A stretch of DNA of 64,000 nucleotides from UBA2421 sp002343075. GTDB lineage: Bacteria; Planctomycetota; Phycisphaerae; Tepidisphaerales; Tepidisphaeraceae. Shown here one piece after another: positions 8,028 to 16,168 of the stretch (positions are counted from its first letter, which is position 1; every line of letters starts with the position of its first letter). Made by a program: the position numbers and the translations under genes. Below the pieces are notes generated by a model. That model was not told the origin of the DNA, did no database searches, and worked only from the letters and a program-made list of their open reading frames with translations. The stretch is taken from assembly GCA_937982565.1 (NCBI GenBank), contig CALJLN010000009.1:1-64000 (forward strand). Reading direction: 5' to 3'.

Positions 8028-9539
8028 TTACTTCGTCCACATCCGCTCTTTGAAGCTCTTAATGGCTGCGACAAGTTTCTGCTCCGCGGCGTCACTTAGC
8101 TCCTTTTTGTCGGCCAGTTCCGTGCGCACGTCGGCGGCGGAGGCATCGACATGGGCGAGGAACTTATCCTGGAACTCGGCAATGCGGTTCAGCGGAACAT
8201 CGTCGATGAAGCCCTTGGTGGCTGCGTAAATCACCATCACCTGCTGCTCGACGGCCATTGGCTTGTATTGAGCCTGCTTCAACAATTCCACCAGCCGGGC
8301 ACCGCGGTCGAGTTGGCGCTGGGTGGCGGGGTCGAGTTCCGTTCCAAGCTGTGCGAACGCTTCAAGCTCGCGGTACGCCGCAAGGTCGAGACGGAGCGAG
8401 CCGGCGATCTTTTTCATCATCTTCGTCTGGGCGTTACCACCCACGCGGCTCACACTGATTCCCACGTTGATGGCCGGCCGAACGCCTGCAAAGAAGAGTT
8501 CGGGTTCGAGATAAATCTGCCCGTCAGTGATGCTGATTACATTGGTCGGAATATAGGCTGAAACGTCGCCGTCCTGTGTTTCGATGATCGGGAGGGCGGT
8601 CATGCTGCCGCCGCCTTGTTCTTTGCCGAGCTTCACAGCGCGTTCGAGCAGACGGCTGTGGAGATAAAACACGTCGCCCGGATACGCTTCGCGGCCCGGC
8701 GGGCGACGCAACAGCAGCGACAACTGCCGATATGCAGCAGCCTGCTTACTCAGGTCGTCATACACGCACAGCGTATGCTCGCCCTTCCACATGAAATACT
8801 CGGCCATCGCGGCACCGGCGTAGGCGGCGATGTATTGCAGCGGGGCGGGGTCGGCGGCGCTGGCGACGATCACGGTGGTGTAGTCCATCGCGCCATACTT
8901 CTTCAGCGTTTCGACGATCGCCGCGACGGTTGACTCCTTCTGACCGATCGCGACATAAAAGCACTTAACGCCCTTGCCCTTCTGATTAATGATCGTATCG
9001 ATGGCGACGGCGGTCTTGCCGGTTTTGCGGTCGCCGATGATCAGTTCGCGCTGCCCGCGGCCGATCGGAATCATGCTATCGACGGCCTTAATACCAGTCT
9101 GCAGCGGTTCGTGCACCGGCTGGCGCTCGGCAATGCCGGGGGCGACGATATCCATCTTGCGCGTTTCGGTCGACTGAATCGCCGGCCCGCCGTCCAGCGG
9201 CTTACCGAGCGGATTCACCACGCGGCCGAGCACGTTTGGCCCGACGGCTACTTCGAGCAATCGGCCGGTCGCCTTGACCGTATCGCCTTCTTTAATGCCA
9301 AGCGGGTTATCGAACACCACCGCGCCGATCGCATCTTCTTCAAGGTTGAACACCTGGCCCATCGCGCCATTCTGAAACTCGAGCAGTTCGCCGGCCTGGG
9401 CGTTGCGCAGACCATACACGCGGGCAATTCCATCACCCACCTCGACGACCGTGCCCACTTCGCTTACCGACAGCTCCTGCTCGAAGCCTTCGATCTCTCG
9501 CTTAAGGACGCTGGTAATTTCTGCTACATTCAATGCCAT
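8028..9539 (-). CDS. atpA: F-type ATP synthase subunit alpha
   Basis: A non-catalytic nucleotide-binding subunit of the F1 head. The P-loop GDRKTGKTAVA, the conserved PIGRGQRELIIG before it, and the signature PAINVGISVSRVG are all present; the 503-residue length is standard. The start at 9539 (MALNVAEIT) has a GGAG Shine-Dalgarno nine bases upstream; the longer frame to 9623 encodes a non-conserved tail derived from the repeat-containing spacer. It is the last gene of the operon here: no atpG, atpD or atpC follows, and a terminator lies just downstream. Confidence 0.97.
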   Translation of the reverse strand: MALNVAEITSVLKREIEGFEQELSVSEVGTVVEVGDGIARVYGLRNAQAGELLEFQNGAMGQVFNLEEDAIGAVVFDNPLGIKEGDTVKATGRLLEVAVGPNVLGRVVNPLGKPLDGGPAIQSTETRKMDIVAPGIAERQPVHEPLQTGIKAVDSMIPIGRGQRELIIGDRKTGKTAVAIDTIINQKGKGVKCFYVAIGQKESTVAAIVETLKKYGAMDYTTVIVASAADPAPLQYIAAYAGAAMAEYFMWKGEHTLCVYDDLSKQAAAYRQLSLLLRRPPGREAYPGDVFYLHSRLLERAVKLGKEQGGGSMTALPIIETQDGDVSAYIPTNVISITDGQIYLEPELFFAGVRPAINVGISVSRVGGNAQTKMMKKIAGSLRLDLAAYRELEAFAQLGTELDPATQRQLDRGARLVELLKQAQYKPMAVEQQVMVIYAATKGFIDDVPLNRIAEFQDKFLAHVDASAADVRTELADKKELSDAAEQKLVAAIKSFKERMWTK

Positions 9540-9575
9540 TTGAAACTCCGATGGTTGCTTGTTGTTCGTGATTCG

Positions 9576-9630
9576 TTGCTGGTTGAGTCGGTTCTTGAAT
9601 TGCCAGCAACCAGCAGCCGGCAACCAGCAA
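9576..9630. repeat. Inverted decamer repeat in the atpH-atpA spacer
   Basis: TTGCTGGTTG at 9576-9585 and its exact complement CAACCAGCAA at 9621-9630 can form a ten-base hairpin stem with a 35-base loop. The same decamer occurs twice as a direct repeat in the atpB-atpE spacer at 11567 and 11581. Confidence 0.7.
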
Positions 9631-9633
9631 TCC

Positions 9634-10191
9634 TCATCTCTTTGACGCCAACATTTTTTTCTTCAACGTCTCAAGCTGCTTGCGAACGCTGCCGTCGATG
9701 AGCTGGTCCCTTACCTTGATGATGATGCCGCCGATGATCGACTCATCGACGTACTGATGCACTACTGCGTCGCGGTTCATTGCCTTGCTGATGCGCTGGC
9801 GAACCTGCTCGAGGTCCTCGCCGCTGAGCCTGGCGGCGACGGTGACATCCACCTCAATCTTGCCCAATTGCTGGTCGAGCAGATCGTCATATGCATCGCA
9901 CATTGCGCCGAGGTCGCGCAGCCGACCCTTACGGCTCATCACGCCGAGGGTATTGGAGATGAGCACATGCACGCGGCCGCCGAAGATGCTCTTAACCGCC
10001 TTCAGACGGGCATCGTTGCTAATGGCGGGGGCTTGGAGAAACAGGCCAAAAGCCTTGTTTTCAAGCAACACCTGACGAATGTCGGCCAATTCCGCCCCAA
10101 TTTGCTCGGCGTGGCCCTTGGCGGTGGCCAATTCGAGCAGAGAACGGGCATATGCGGTGGCGGCGGGGTTGTTTTGTTTGATTTGCGGCAT
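9634..10191 (-). CDS. atpH: F-type ATP synthase subunit delta
   Basis: The stalk subunit that joins the F1 head to the b subunits. At 185 residues it has the usual length and layout: an N-terminal helical domain beginning AATAYARSLLELA, the LLISNTLGVMSRKGRL-like region near residue 80, and the C-terminal signature DESIIGGIIIKVRDQLIDGS that defines the family. It lies between atpF (gap about 100 bases) and atpA, the standard order. Confidence 0.95.
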   Translation of the reverse strand: MPQIKQNNPAATAYARSLLELATAKGHAEQIGAELADIRQVLLENKAFGLFLQAPAISNDARLKAVKSIFGGRVHVLISNTLGVMSRKGRLRDLGAMCDAYDDLLDQQLGKIEVDVTVAARLSGEDLEQVRQRISKAMNRDAVVHQYVDESIIGGIIIKVRDQLIDGSVRKQLETLKKKMLASKR

Positions 10192-10290
10192 GCGTTCCGT
10201 TTGCGACTCCCGTGCGCCTTTTCACCCGGCACATTGGTGCGACAAGGCACCTCTGCGGGTTTGGGGCCACGGGCAATCGGCAATCTCCTG

Positions 10291-10935
10291 TTAGTTCCGT
10301 CCCATCGCCTGCAGTTGCTCCAGGCTCGATTGCACCAGCGATTTCTGGTCGTTTTCGTTGATCTGCCGGCGCAAAATCTTCTCGGCAACGCTGGTGGCGA
10401 GCGTGGCGGCGTGCTCGTGGATCTCCGACACCGCGGCGTTTTTGCTGGCGTCGATATCCTTCAATGCACGCTCCTTGATCTCTTCCGATTCCTGCTGCGC
10501 CTTAACCTTGATGCCCGCGGCCACACCTTCGGCATCCTTCGCGGCCTGGTCGAGCATTTTGCGCATTTCGGCTTGCGCGCTGGCGAGCTTGGCTGAGTAC
10601 TCCTTCAGGGTGTCCTCAGCGCGCTTTCGGGCGGCTTCGGCATCGGCGATGTCTTTGCGGATCTTGTCTTCACGATCCTGCAGACCCTTGGCGATCGGTC
10701 CCCAGGCAAATTTGCCCAAAACCGCAACCAGAACCGCGAAAATCACCAGCGTGGTGATTGCGGTGATGGCACCCTGATTAAACTCCTGCAGCAACTTCGG
10801 CTCACCGGCGGGGGCATGGCCCGCTTCGACTGCGCCGTGGGAATGGTCGTCAGCGGCGCGGGCTGTTTGCGGCAGCACCGCGAAGGCCAGCATGGCCACT
10901 AAAACAGTCATCGCAATATTGCGAAACAAATTCAT
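10291..10935 (-). CDS. atpF: F-type ATP synthase subunit b with signal-peptide-like extension
   Basis: A membrane-anchored peripheral stalk subunit. Unlike most b subunits it has a signal-peptide-like leader (MNLFRNIAMTVLVAMLAFAV ending TARAADD), then about 30 hydrophilic His/Gly-rich residues, then the normal anchor helix ITTLVIFAVLVAVLGKFAWG near residues 58-78 and a long charged coiled coil. The total is 214 residues. The ATG at 10935 has GGAG upstream; the longer frame adds an Arg/Ser-rich stretch from the atpE side that is not protein-like. Whether the leader is cleaved cannot be told from sequence. Confidence 0.93.
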   Translation of the reverse strand: MNLFRNIAMTVLVAMLAFAVLPQTARAADDHSHGAVEAGHAPAGEPKLLQEFNQGAITAITTLVIFAVLVAVLGKFAWGPIAKGLQDREDKIRKDIADAEAARKRAEDTLKEYSAKLASAQAEMRKMLDQAAKDAEGVAAGIKVKAQQESEEIKERALKDIDASKNAAVSEIHEHAATLATSVAEKILRRQINENDQKSLVQSSLEQLQAMGRN

Positions 10936-11014
10936 GTCTTGGTCTCCAAACGCCCCGCGACGTGCGAAGCGTGAATGCCCCGCAGCCGCCGTTAAGCTGC
11001 TGCGGGGTGATGAG

Positions 11015-11341
11015 TTACTTCTGGAACGAAACCAGCAGACACAGGACGACCGCGAACAGCGTTGCACCTTCGATGAGTGCGGCGCTGATGATCATGGTCG
11101 TGAAAATGCGACCGCCGGCTTCCGGTTGACGTGCGATGGCTTCCGAAGCCTGTCCGCCGATCTGACCAATGCCGCGACCGGCACCGATAATCGCCAAACC
11201 AGCGCCGATACATGCGCCGGCAAGCCAGATACCCCGGGCACCCCAAGAGGCCGTCGAGGTCGGATCAGCGCCGGCCGCCTGAGCCATTGCCATCGTCGGA
11301 ACAACCAGCAAAGCGGCGATCGCCATCAATGCATACTTCAT
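11015..11341 (-). CDS. atpE: F-type ATP synthase subunit c with signal peptide
   Basis: Forms the rotating ring of the Fo motor. The first 21 residues are a typical signal peptide (MKYALMAIAALLVV ending AMAQ). The mature part has two helices joined by the polar loop ARQPEAGG, and the second helix carries the ion-binding Glu in AALIEGATLFAV. Glu is followed by Gly, not Ser or Thr, and the helix-1 Gln is not at the position of sodium-type rings, so proton coupling is inferred. GGAGT lies nine bases upstream of the ATG. At 108 residues it is longer than the usual 75-85 because of the leader. Confidence 0.95.
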   Translation of the reverse strand: MKYALMAIAALLVVPTMAMAQAAGADPTSTASWGARGIWLAGACIGAGLAIIGAGRGIGQIGGQASEAIARQPEAGGRIFTTMIISAALIEGATLFAVVLCLLVSFQK

Positions 11342-11699
11342 ATCAAACTCCTTGAACCGTGCGAGCAGCGGTTCGATTCACGTTTAGACAGGGTGAAAAG
11401 GATCCCTGCCCGAAATCCAGCGCCGCGGCCTCGCAACCGCGCCCGCTGGCGAACCAAGAAATAACCGCGGCTGTGGGAACTTTTCTGCGACGTGCTCGTT
11501 ATCGAGGGAACCCGACGATCACACGTCGCAAACGCCCGACAGCCGGGGGTTCGCATAAATCAATAGTTGCTGGTTGTAAGTTGCTGGTTGCTGGTAACGC
11601 AGCGTTACCCAACGTCAACTGGCAATCTACACCTGCCGTTACAAAACCTCAGAGCAATTCCTCACTAGCAACTGGCAACTTGCCACCAGCAACTGCGTT
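11342..11699. other. atpB-atpE spacer with repeats, 358 bases
   Basis: An unusually long gap inside an operon. It holds two direct copies of TTGCTGGTTG (11567-11576, 11581-11590), a tight hairpin GGTAACGC/GCGTTACC at 11593-11609, and several looser variants such as CCAGCAACTG near 11688. No open frame here looks like a protein. The hairpin lacks a clear T-run on the minus strand, so it is more likely an RNA-processing or stability element than a terminator; that is an inference. Confidence 0.55.
11567..11590. repeat. Direct decamer repeat TTGCTGGTTG, two copies
   Basis: Two exact copies 14 bases apart (11567-11576 and 11581-11590). A third exact copy and an inverted copy lie in the atpH-atpA spacer. 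Confidence 0.75.
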
Positions 11700-12638
11700 T
11701 CACATCTGATGCGACTTCGACGCCATTTTGTGGTCGGCCACCTCTGCCACCACCGGGTGGCCGTGATGGTCGGCTTCGTCGTGGGCATCGTGTTCATGAT
11801 CGTCGTGCTCATGGGTGATCATCTGGCTGATGAACAGTGCTGTGAGAAACGTGAACAAATAAGCCTGTAAGAATGCCACGAACAGTTCAAGGCAGTTAAT
11901 CGCCACCGCGGAGATAACGGATACCACCCCAACAGCCCAGCCGCCAGCCGTGCCCAGCCCGACGAAAGCCGCCGGAACAAACCCGATGATGACGGCAAGC
12001 AGAATGTGTCCAGCGGTCATATTGGCCGCGAGTCGGACGGCTAGCGCGAACGGCTTGATGAGCATCCCCAGGAATTCGACTGGAATCATCACCGGGGCGA
12101 TATACCACGGCGCCCCGCCGAGGAAGTGTTTTGCCCAGCCGCCGATTCCGTTCGCCCGAAGCCCACTGATTTGCACCACAAGAAACGTGATGATCGCCAA
12201 CGTTGCCGTAACGTAAAAATTAGCGGTGGCCGTTCCGTAGATTCCGTGGCCGTGGTTGAGGCCCAGCAACTTGCCGGTGATCAGGTCGATCGGGAGCAGA
12301 CCCAACAAGTTGGTGAACAGAATGAAGAAGAAGAGCGTCCAGAGATAGGGCATGTAACGCGTCGTGTCGTGGCCCAGGAGCGGCTTGGCGACATCGTCAC
12401 GCATGTAGATCAGGATCGCTTCAAAGAAATTCCGGCTGCCGGTGGGCACCCACTCGCCGCTGCGATAGCGTTTGGTCATCGCCGGGAAGATGAGGAGCAT
12501 GAGGCCGGCGCTGACGCACATCATGATCATGTGGTTGGTGAGGTACCACCAGCCGTTGGATTGAAGGATCGGGTGATCGACGACGTGGTCGAGCGGGTTG
12601 GCCGCGGCGAGGGTCGTGATGTTAACCAGTTCGAGCAT
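11700..12638 (-). CDS. atpB: F-type ATP synthase subunit a
   Basis: The stator half-channel of Fo. Multiple membrane helices are visible; the key helix reads ALAVRLAANMTAGH with the essential Arg facing the c-ring, and the last helix ends LFTFLTALFISQM. The 312 residues exceed the usual 240-270 because of an unusual C-terminal tail (about residues 275-312) rich in His, Asp and Glu (THEHDDHEHDAHDEADHH). The tail might bind metal ions, but this is speculation. A short spacer with no gene separates it from the I-like gene upstream. Confidence 0.96.
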   Translation of the reverse strand: MLELVNITTLAAANPLDHVVDHPILQSNGWWYLTNHMIMMCVSAGLMLLIFPAMTKRYRSGEWVPTGSRNFFEAILIYMRDDVAKPLLGHDTTRYMPYLWTLFFFILFTNLLGLLPIDLITGKLLGLNHGHGIYGTATANFYVTATLAIITFLVVQISGLRANGIGGWAKHFLGGAPWYIAPVMIPVEFLGMLIKPFALAVRLAANMTAGHILLAVIIGFVPAAFVGLGTAGGWAVGVVSVISAVAINCLELFVAFLQAYLFTFLTALFISQMITHEHDDHEHDAHDEADHHGHPVVAEVADHKMASKSHQM

Positions 12639-12683
12639 CGAGTTTGCGCCTTTGCAAAGATCGAGAATCTGTTAATCCCAAAG

Positions 12684-13130
12684 CTACTTCTTGGCCGCCG
12701 GCCAAAGTGCCGACGACATGGCCCAGGTTTCCGAGGCCAGAACGGTAATGTAAAAGCCCATCATCAGGAGCATGGTCGGCACCGCCGGATATCCACCGAC
12801 GAGGACCGCCAGTGTGCAACCGCCGAGGCTGATGGCCATTCGCACGCCAATTCCGGCCAAAAATCCGGCGGCGGCCTTGTGAAGGTCGCGTCGCAGGCCC
12901 CAGAGGATCGGCAGCAGGCTAATCGCGGCTGCAATCGCTGAAACCACGCTCGCCGCGAGCATGCCGCGCCACCATTCGGGTTGGTTTACGAGCACCAAAA
13001 TCCCAATCAGCAGCAATCCTGCGATCACAAAAGCAACCGCGATGATCATCGGCAGCTTCGCTGCGACCAGGGACAAATCAGGTTCCGCAATGGGTTGAGC
13101 GGGGGTTGATTTAGCGACTGTATCAATCAT
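12684..13130 (-). CDS. ATP synthase I-chain-like membrane protein
   Basis: A 148-residue protein with four predicted membrane helices (about 27-50, 57-77, 85-107 and 115-140) and no catalytic motif. Its place between atpZ and atpB is where AtpI, an assembly factor of the c-ring, is usually encoded; the family is very divergent, so the call rests mainly on position and topology. Its start overlaps the end of atpZ by eight bases, which indicates translational coupling. Confidence 0.65.
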   Translation of the reverse strand: MIDTVAKSTPAQPIAEPDLSLVAAKLPMIIAVAFVIAGLLLIGILVLVNQPEWWRGMLAASVVSAIAAAISLLPILWGLRRDLHKAAAGFLAGIGVRMAISLGGCTLAVLVGGYPAVPTMLLMMGFYITVLASETWAMSSALWPAAKK

Positions 13131-13374
13131 GAAAAAACTTCCGCGCTCCGCGAATCAATTGCATCAGCCCGACAGCAAAACCAAGCCCGACACCCGAAAT
13201 CAACAGCCACGGAGCCATTCCGAGCCATCGATCCAGCCCATAGCCGATGCCGGCACAAACGGCGATCGCGGCGATAAACTCGACGCCGAGGCCGGTGAAC
13301 TTCATCCATTCCGAGGTGGTCTGAGCCTCCGACCCGCTCTTTTTACTCGGGCCGCTGGAAGGTTCATCCGCCAT
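13123..13374 (-). CDS. atpZ: AtpZ/AtpI-type accessory subunit of ATP synthase
   Basis: An 83-residue protein with two membrane helices: residues 24-43 (GVEFIAAIAVCAGIGYGLDR) and about 50-70 (WLLISGVGLGFAVGLMQLI). The GYGLDRWLG turn between the helices is typical of the AtpZ family (F0F1-ATPase subunit, putative Mg/Ca transporter). It is the first gene of the atp operon. I chose the ATG at 13374 because the promoter predicted at 13408-13435 would start transcription near 13401, leaving only a short leader; the in-frame start at 13389 remains possible. Confidence 0.8.
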   Translation of the reverse strand: MADEPSSGPSKKSGSEAQTTSEWMKFTGLGVEFIAAIAVCAGIGYGLDRWLGMAPWLLISGVGLGFAVGLMQLIRGARKFFHD

Positions 13375-13395
13375 GGTGTCTCGGAGCATCGCCTA

Positions 13396-13423
13396 CGACT
13401 TCGTGAAATTATGCACGAAGTCG
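13396..13423. promoter_or_regulatory. Perfect inverted repeat over the atp promoter -10
   Basis: CGACTTCGTG at 13396-13405 and CACGAAGTCG at 13414-13423 are exact complements, with an eight-base centre that contains the -10 hexamer of the predicted atp promoter. Such symmetry is what an operator for a dimeric repressor looks like; in RNA it would form a hairpin only if transcription began upstream. Confidence 0.55.
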
Positions 13424-13435
13424 CATGCGCGTCAA
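13408..13435 (-). promoter_or_regulatory. Predicted sigma-70 promoter of the atp operon
   Basis: On the minus strand TTGACG (13430-13435) and CATAAT (13408-13413) are separated by 16 bases. Transcription would start near 13401, about 27 bases before the atpZ ATG at 13374. Confidence 0.6.
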
Positions 13436-13667
13436 TCAAAGCGTTCTACAGTTTTTACAGCGGGACGGAAGTTAGTGCCCGGCGCGAAGATGGTCAAGAA
13501 ATCGGATGCACTTGAAACGGCTTCACTTCCGGCGACGTGCCTCGTGTCGCTGCAACCGCGCCGCCGAGATCGAATAGCCAGCGGGATACAGCGCAACGTC
13601 GCAATCTCGTTGTCCATGCTCGGCGTTAAGTTTCGGCCACGCCAAGACTTCCGGTAAGCTAGCCGGC

Positions 13668-15500
13668 ATGCGGCGAAGTGTGTTGCTCTTTCTCAGCAGT
13701 CTGGTGCTTGCCGCAGTTTCCTTCGGATTGGGCCTGAATTGGGGCCTGCCAAACCGCGACGCCGATCCTTTCCTGTTTGGAGACCGCCGGGCCTGGACGG
13801 GTGCGGAGATCATGCAGTTCGCAGGGCCACGGGCTACAAGCACAGGTTTGGGTGCAGACGTCGATCGCAACCCGCTGGGCGTGTCCGCCGGGCCTGTGCT
13901 GCTCAATGAAACGGACCAGCAGCGGGCAGAAATCGTCCGGCGATACCGACTTTACTCGGCGCAACCCGACGAAATGATCACCTTCATGTCGCTCGCCCAG
14001 ATGAAGCCGCGACAGGGACACCTCGACCCCAAGCTATACCAGTACGGCGGGCTGTGGGTTTACCCCGTCGGCGCGCTGCTCGCCGCCGCGGGCAAGCTGG
14101 GGTTGATTCAGTTGACAGCCGATCCGACATTCTACCTTGATCACCCCGAAGCATTCGCGCGATTCTACATTGTGGCCCGCGCGTACTCTGCGGCGTTTGG
14201 GATAATCGGGGCAGCGTGCGTCTGGTGGCTTGTTCGACGACTCGGCACCGGGCCGATTGCGGGCGCGCTTGCGATGATTGCATTCGCCATGCTGCCTGTC
14301 GTCAACAACATGGCCCACGAAGCCAAACCCCACCTGCCCGCCGCGGTCTTGATGCTGATGGCGATGATGGCCGCGATCAAGTATGTCGAAGCTGGGTTTC
14401 GCAGGTGGTGGATCGTCGCAGCCGTGCTCTGCGGTGCCGCAACCGGGATGATCCTGTCGGCGGCGCCCGTCTGCATCATTCTCCCGCTGATGGTCCTCTT
14501 TCGCGCTATGCCGTGGCGCAGCCGATTCATCATCATTTCGGCGGCGGCGCTGGTGGCGGTGGATGTCTATGCCATCACGAACCCGTATGTGGTAAAGCAT
14601 CTGGTCGGCTGGACGCTTTCCGAAAACCCGCTGCGTTCTAATCTAGCCAACAGCAACGCGATGTACTCGCCAGCTCTATCCGCGCAATCGGTGTTCGATG
14701 CCCGTCGGCTGCTGAGCTACGCGGCAACCGGCCCAATTGTGATTGCGGGCATCGTCTGTGGTGTTGCTCTGCTACTGCCGCGCCGCACGACCGCCTCGGC
14801 AGAAGGCGCCGCGGAGAGAGCTGGCTCACCGCTCGCCACTCACCCCGACTTTCCCAATGTTCCCGCCACGAGGCCGGTCGCGGCGCTGCTACTCGCCCCT
14901 TCCGCGGTCATCCTGATGCAATTTGTGCTGCTCGCGGAGGGAAAGCCGGGCGAGTATGCCCGGTTTGCGCTCCTCCCTTCGCTCGCATTTTTGATTCTCG
15001 CGTTCGGTGGAATCGCATCCTTCTTGCGACAAAGCGTGGGCAGCACAGTCGTACTCGCCGTAATCACCGGCGCGACCACGCTGCACGGAGTGACTTACGT
15101 TTGGCGATTCTTGAGTGATGCCAGTGACCGGCCTTCGCGCCTGATTGTGGCTGAGCGACTGGAGTCTATTCGTCGCAGTGGCGCAACATCGCTCGGCGTG
15201 CGCGCGGAGCCAGCGCCGTACTCCCTGCCGCCGGTGAATCTTTGGGAATGGAAGATCTGGTATGCGCCCAGTCGCCCAGAACTTGATGCGTTGTGCGATA
15301 TGCGACTCGAAGCAGAGGAGGCCGACGGGGTAACAGCCGCACACAGTGCGCCCACGACGCAAGCAGTTGTCATCGAGAGACATCCGCGCAAGGCGAGGCG
15401 TTTCGATACGCCGATTAGTTGGGCCGCAAAACCCTGGGTACTGACGAAGCGGCGATCGTCGCCTGGGGCGGGTGAGCCGGCATCGCAGCCTGATGAATGA
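13668..15500 (+). CDS. Membrane glycosyltransferase, PMT/ArnT-like
   Basis: A 610-residue protein with an N-terminal helix, a first periplasmic loop holding Asp-rich GLPNRDADPFLFG, and about ten further membrane helices between residues 120 and 480. This topology and the early acidic loop resemble GT-C lipid-linked glycosyltransferases of the GT39/ArnT group, which use polyprenyl-phosphate sugars outside the membrane. The soluble C-terminal 130 residues are not recognised. Donor and acceptor are unknown. The following gene starts about 105 bases downstream. Confidence 0.65.
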   Translation: MRRSVLLFLSSLVLAAVSFGLGLNWGLPNRDADPFLFGDRRAWTGAEIMQFAGPRATSTGLGADVDRNPLGVSAGPVLLNETDQQRAEIVRRYRLYSAQPDEMITFMSLAQMKPRQGHLDPKLYQYGGLWVYPVGALLAAAGKLGLIQLTADPTFYLDHPEAFARFYIVARAYSAAFGIIGAACVWWLVRRLGTGPIAGALAMIAFAMLPVVNNMAHEAKPHLPAAVLMLMAMMAAIKYVEAGFRRWWIVAAVLCGAATGMILSAAPVCIILPLMVLFRAMPWRSRFIIISAAALVAVDVYAITNPYVVKHLVGWTLSENPLRSNLANSNAMYSPALSAQSVFDARRLLSYAATGPIVIAGIVCGVALLLPRRTTASAEGAAERAGSPLATHPDFPNVPATRPVAALLLAPSAVILMQFVLLAEGKPGEYARFALLPSLAFLILAFGGIASFLRQSVGSTVVLAVITGATTLHGVTYVWRFLSDASDRPSRLIVAERLESIRRSGATSLGVRAEPAPYSLPPVNLWEWKIWYAPSRPELDALCDMRLEAEEADGVTAAHSAPTTQAVVIERHPRKARRFDTPISWAAKPWVLTKRRSSPGAGEPASQPDE

Positions 15501-15604
15501 GCATCGGCAGCGGGTTGCAGTCAGAATCCGGCGATCATTTGGTTAAATCGACCGCGGACATTCTGCGTTCAGGGCGATACAATTTCTGGAAAGGATTAAC
15601 GCGC

Positions 15605-16027
15605 ATGGATGGAGTCATCACGGCAATCGTCGGCTTTTTGCTTGTCGGTCTGATCTGGCCGCATCTGATCAAGAACCGCACGCAGTATTACGCCGCTTTT
15701 GGGTTTGTCGTTTTTGCGTTGCTCGTGCAGACCTTTGCACTGATGTTTTCCGGTACGACGCACGGGCCAAAGCTGGCCGTGTTCGGCGGGGTGGTGACGG
15801 GGTTTTGCGTGATAGCGGCGCTGCTGATGTGCCTCGCGTGTGCCGGCGGAAAGACCGTGCGCGAGCTAAGCGGGGAGGTGAAGGGGGCGTATGAGGTGAT
15901 CCGTCGCGGCGAGACTGAAAAAGAGGTGATTATTCCGCTGCGGGGACAGACTCCGCGAGAACGGGACGCCGCCGTCGTAGAACGCATCGAGATTGACGAC
16001 GCCGGGAACGACCGTCCCGCGGGGTGA
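15605..16027 (+). CDS. Small membrane protein of unknown function, 140 aa
   Basis: Three membrane helices (about residues 4-22, 30-50 and 58-82) are followed by a charged cytoplasmic tail (about 95-140). The ATG at 15605 is preceded by GGAAAGGA at 15589-15596, which decides against the longer frame from 15497 that overlaps the previous gene. No family recognised. It precedes the pseudo-ATPase and CvpA genes on the same strand, so it may belong to the same membrane system. Confidence 0.6.
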   Translation: MDGVITAIVGFLLVGLIWPHLIKNRTQYYAAFGFVVFALLVQTFALMFSGTTHGPKLAVFGGVVTGFCVIAALLMCLACAGGKTVRELSGEVKGAYEVIRRGETEKEVIIPLRGQTPRERDAAVVERIEIDDAGNDRPAG

Positions 16028-16090
16028 AAGTGGCCAGCGGCGAAGGGGTCGCACACGCGGCGATTGCCGTGACACTACAAATCGCGACAG

Positions 16091-16120
16091 TTGGCACCCC
16101 GTGAGCAATGCAATTACAAT
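16091..16120 (+). promoter_or_regulatory. Predicted sigma-70 promoter for the GspE-like gene
   Basis: TTGGCA (16091-16096) and TACAAT (16115-16120) are separated by 18 bases. An AGGAG Shine-Dalgarno and the ATG at 16169 follow at the expected distance. Confidence 0.45.
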
Positions 16121-16168
16121 ACCGCTGCAAGTTTTGCATCCTTGAGCAGGCACCATTTAGGAGCGTGA

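Noticed and set aside
6842..8053. Plus-strand open frame of about 400 codons over the kinase gene
   Set aside because: It is antisense to a well-marked kinase gene, has no known motif, and its composition is that of a GC-rich shadow frame.
9757..10596. Plus-strand open frame across atpH/atpF
   Set aside because: Antisense to two clear ATP synthase genes; His- and Cys-rich and without a family.
11015..11341. Sodium-coupled c-ring
   Set aside because: The residue after the ion-binding Glu is Gly and the Gln in helix 1 is not at the position of sodium-type rings.
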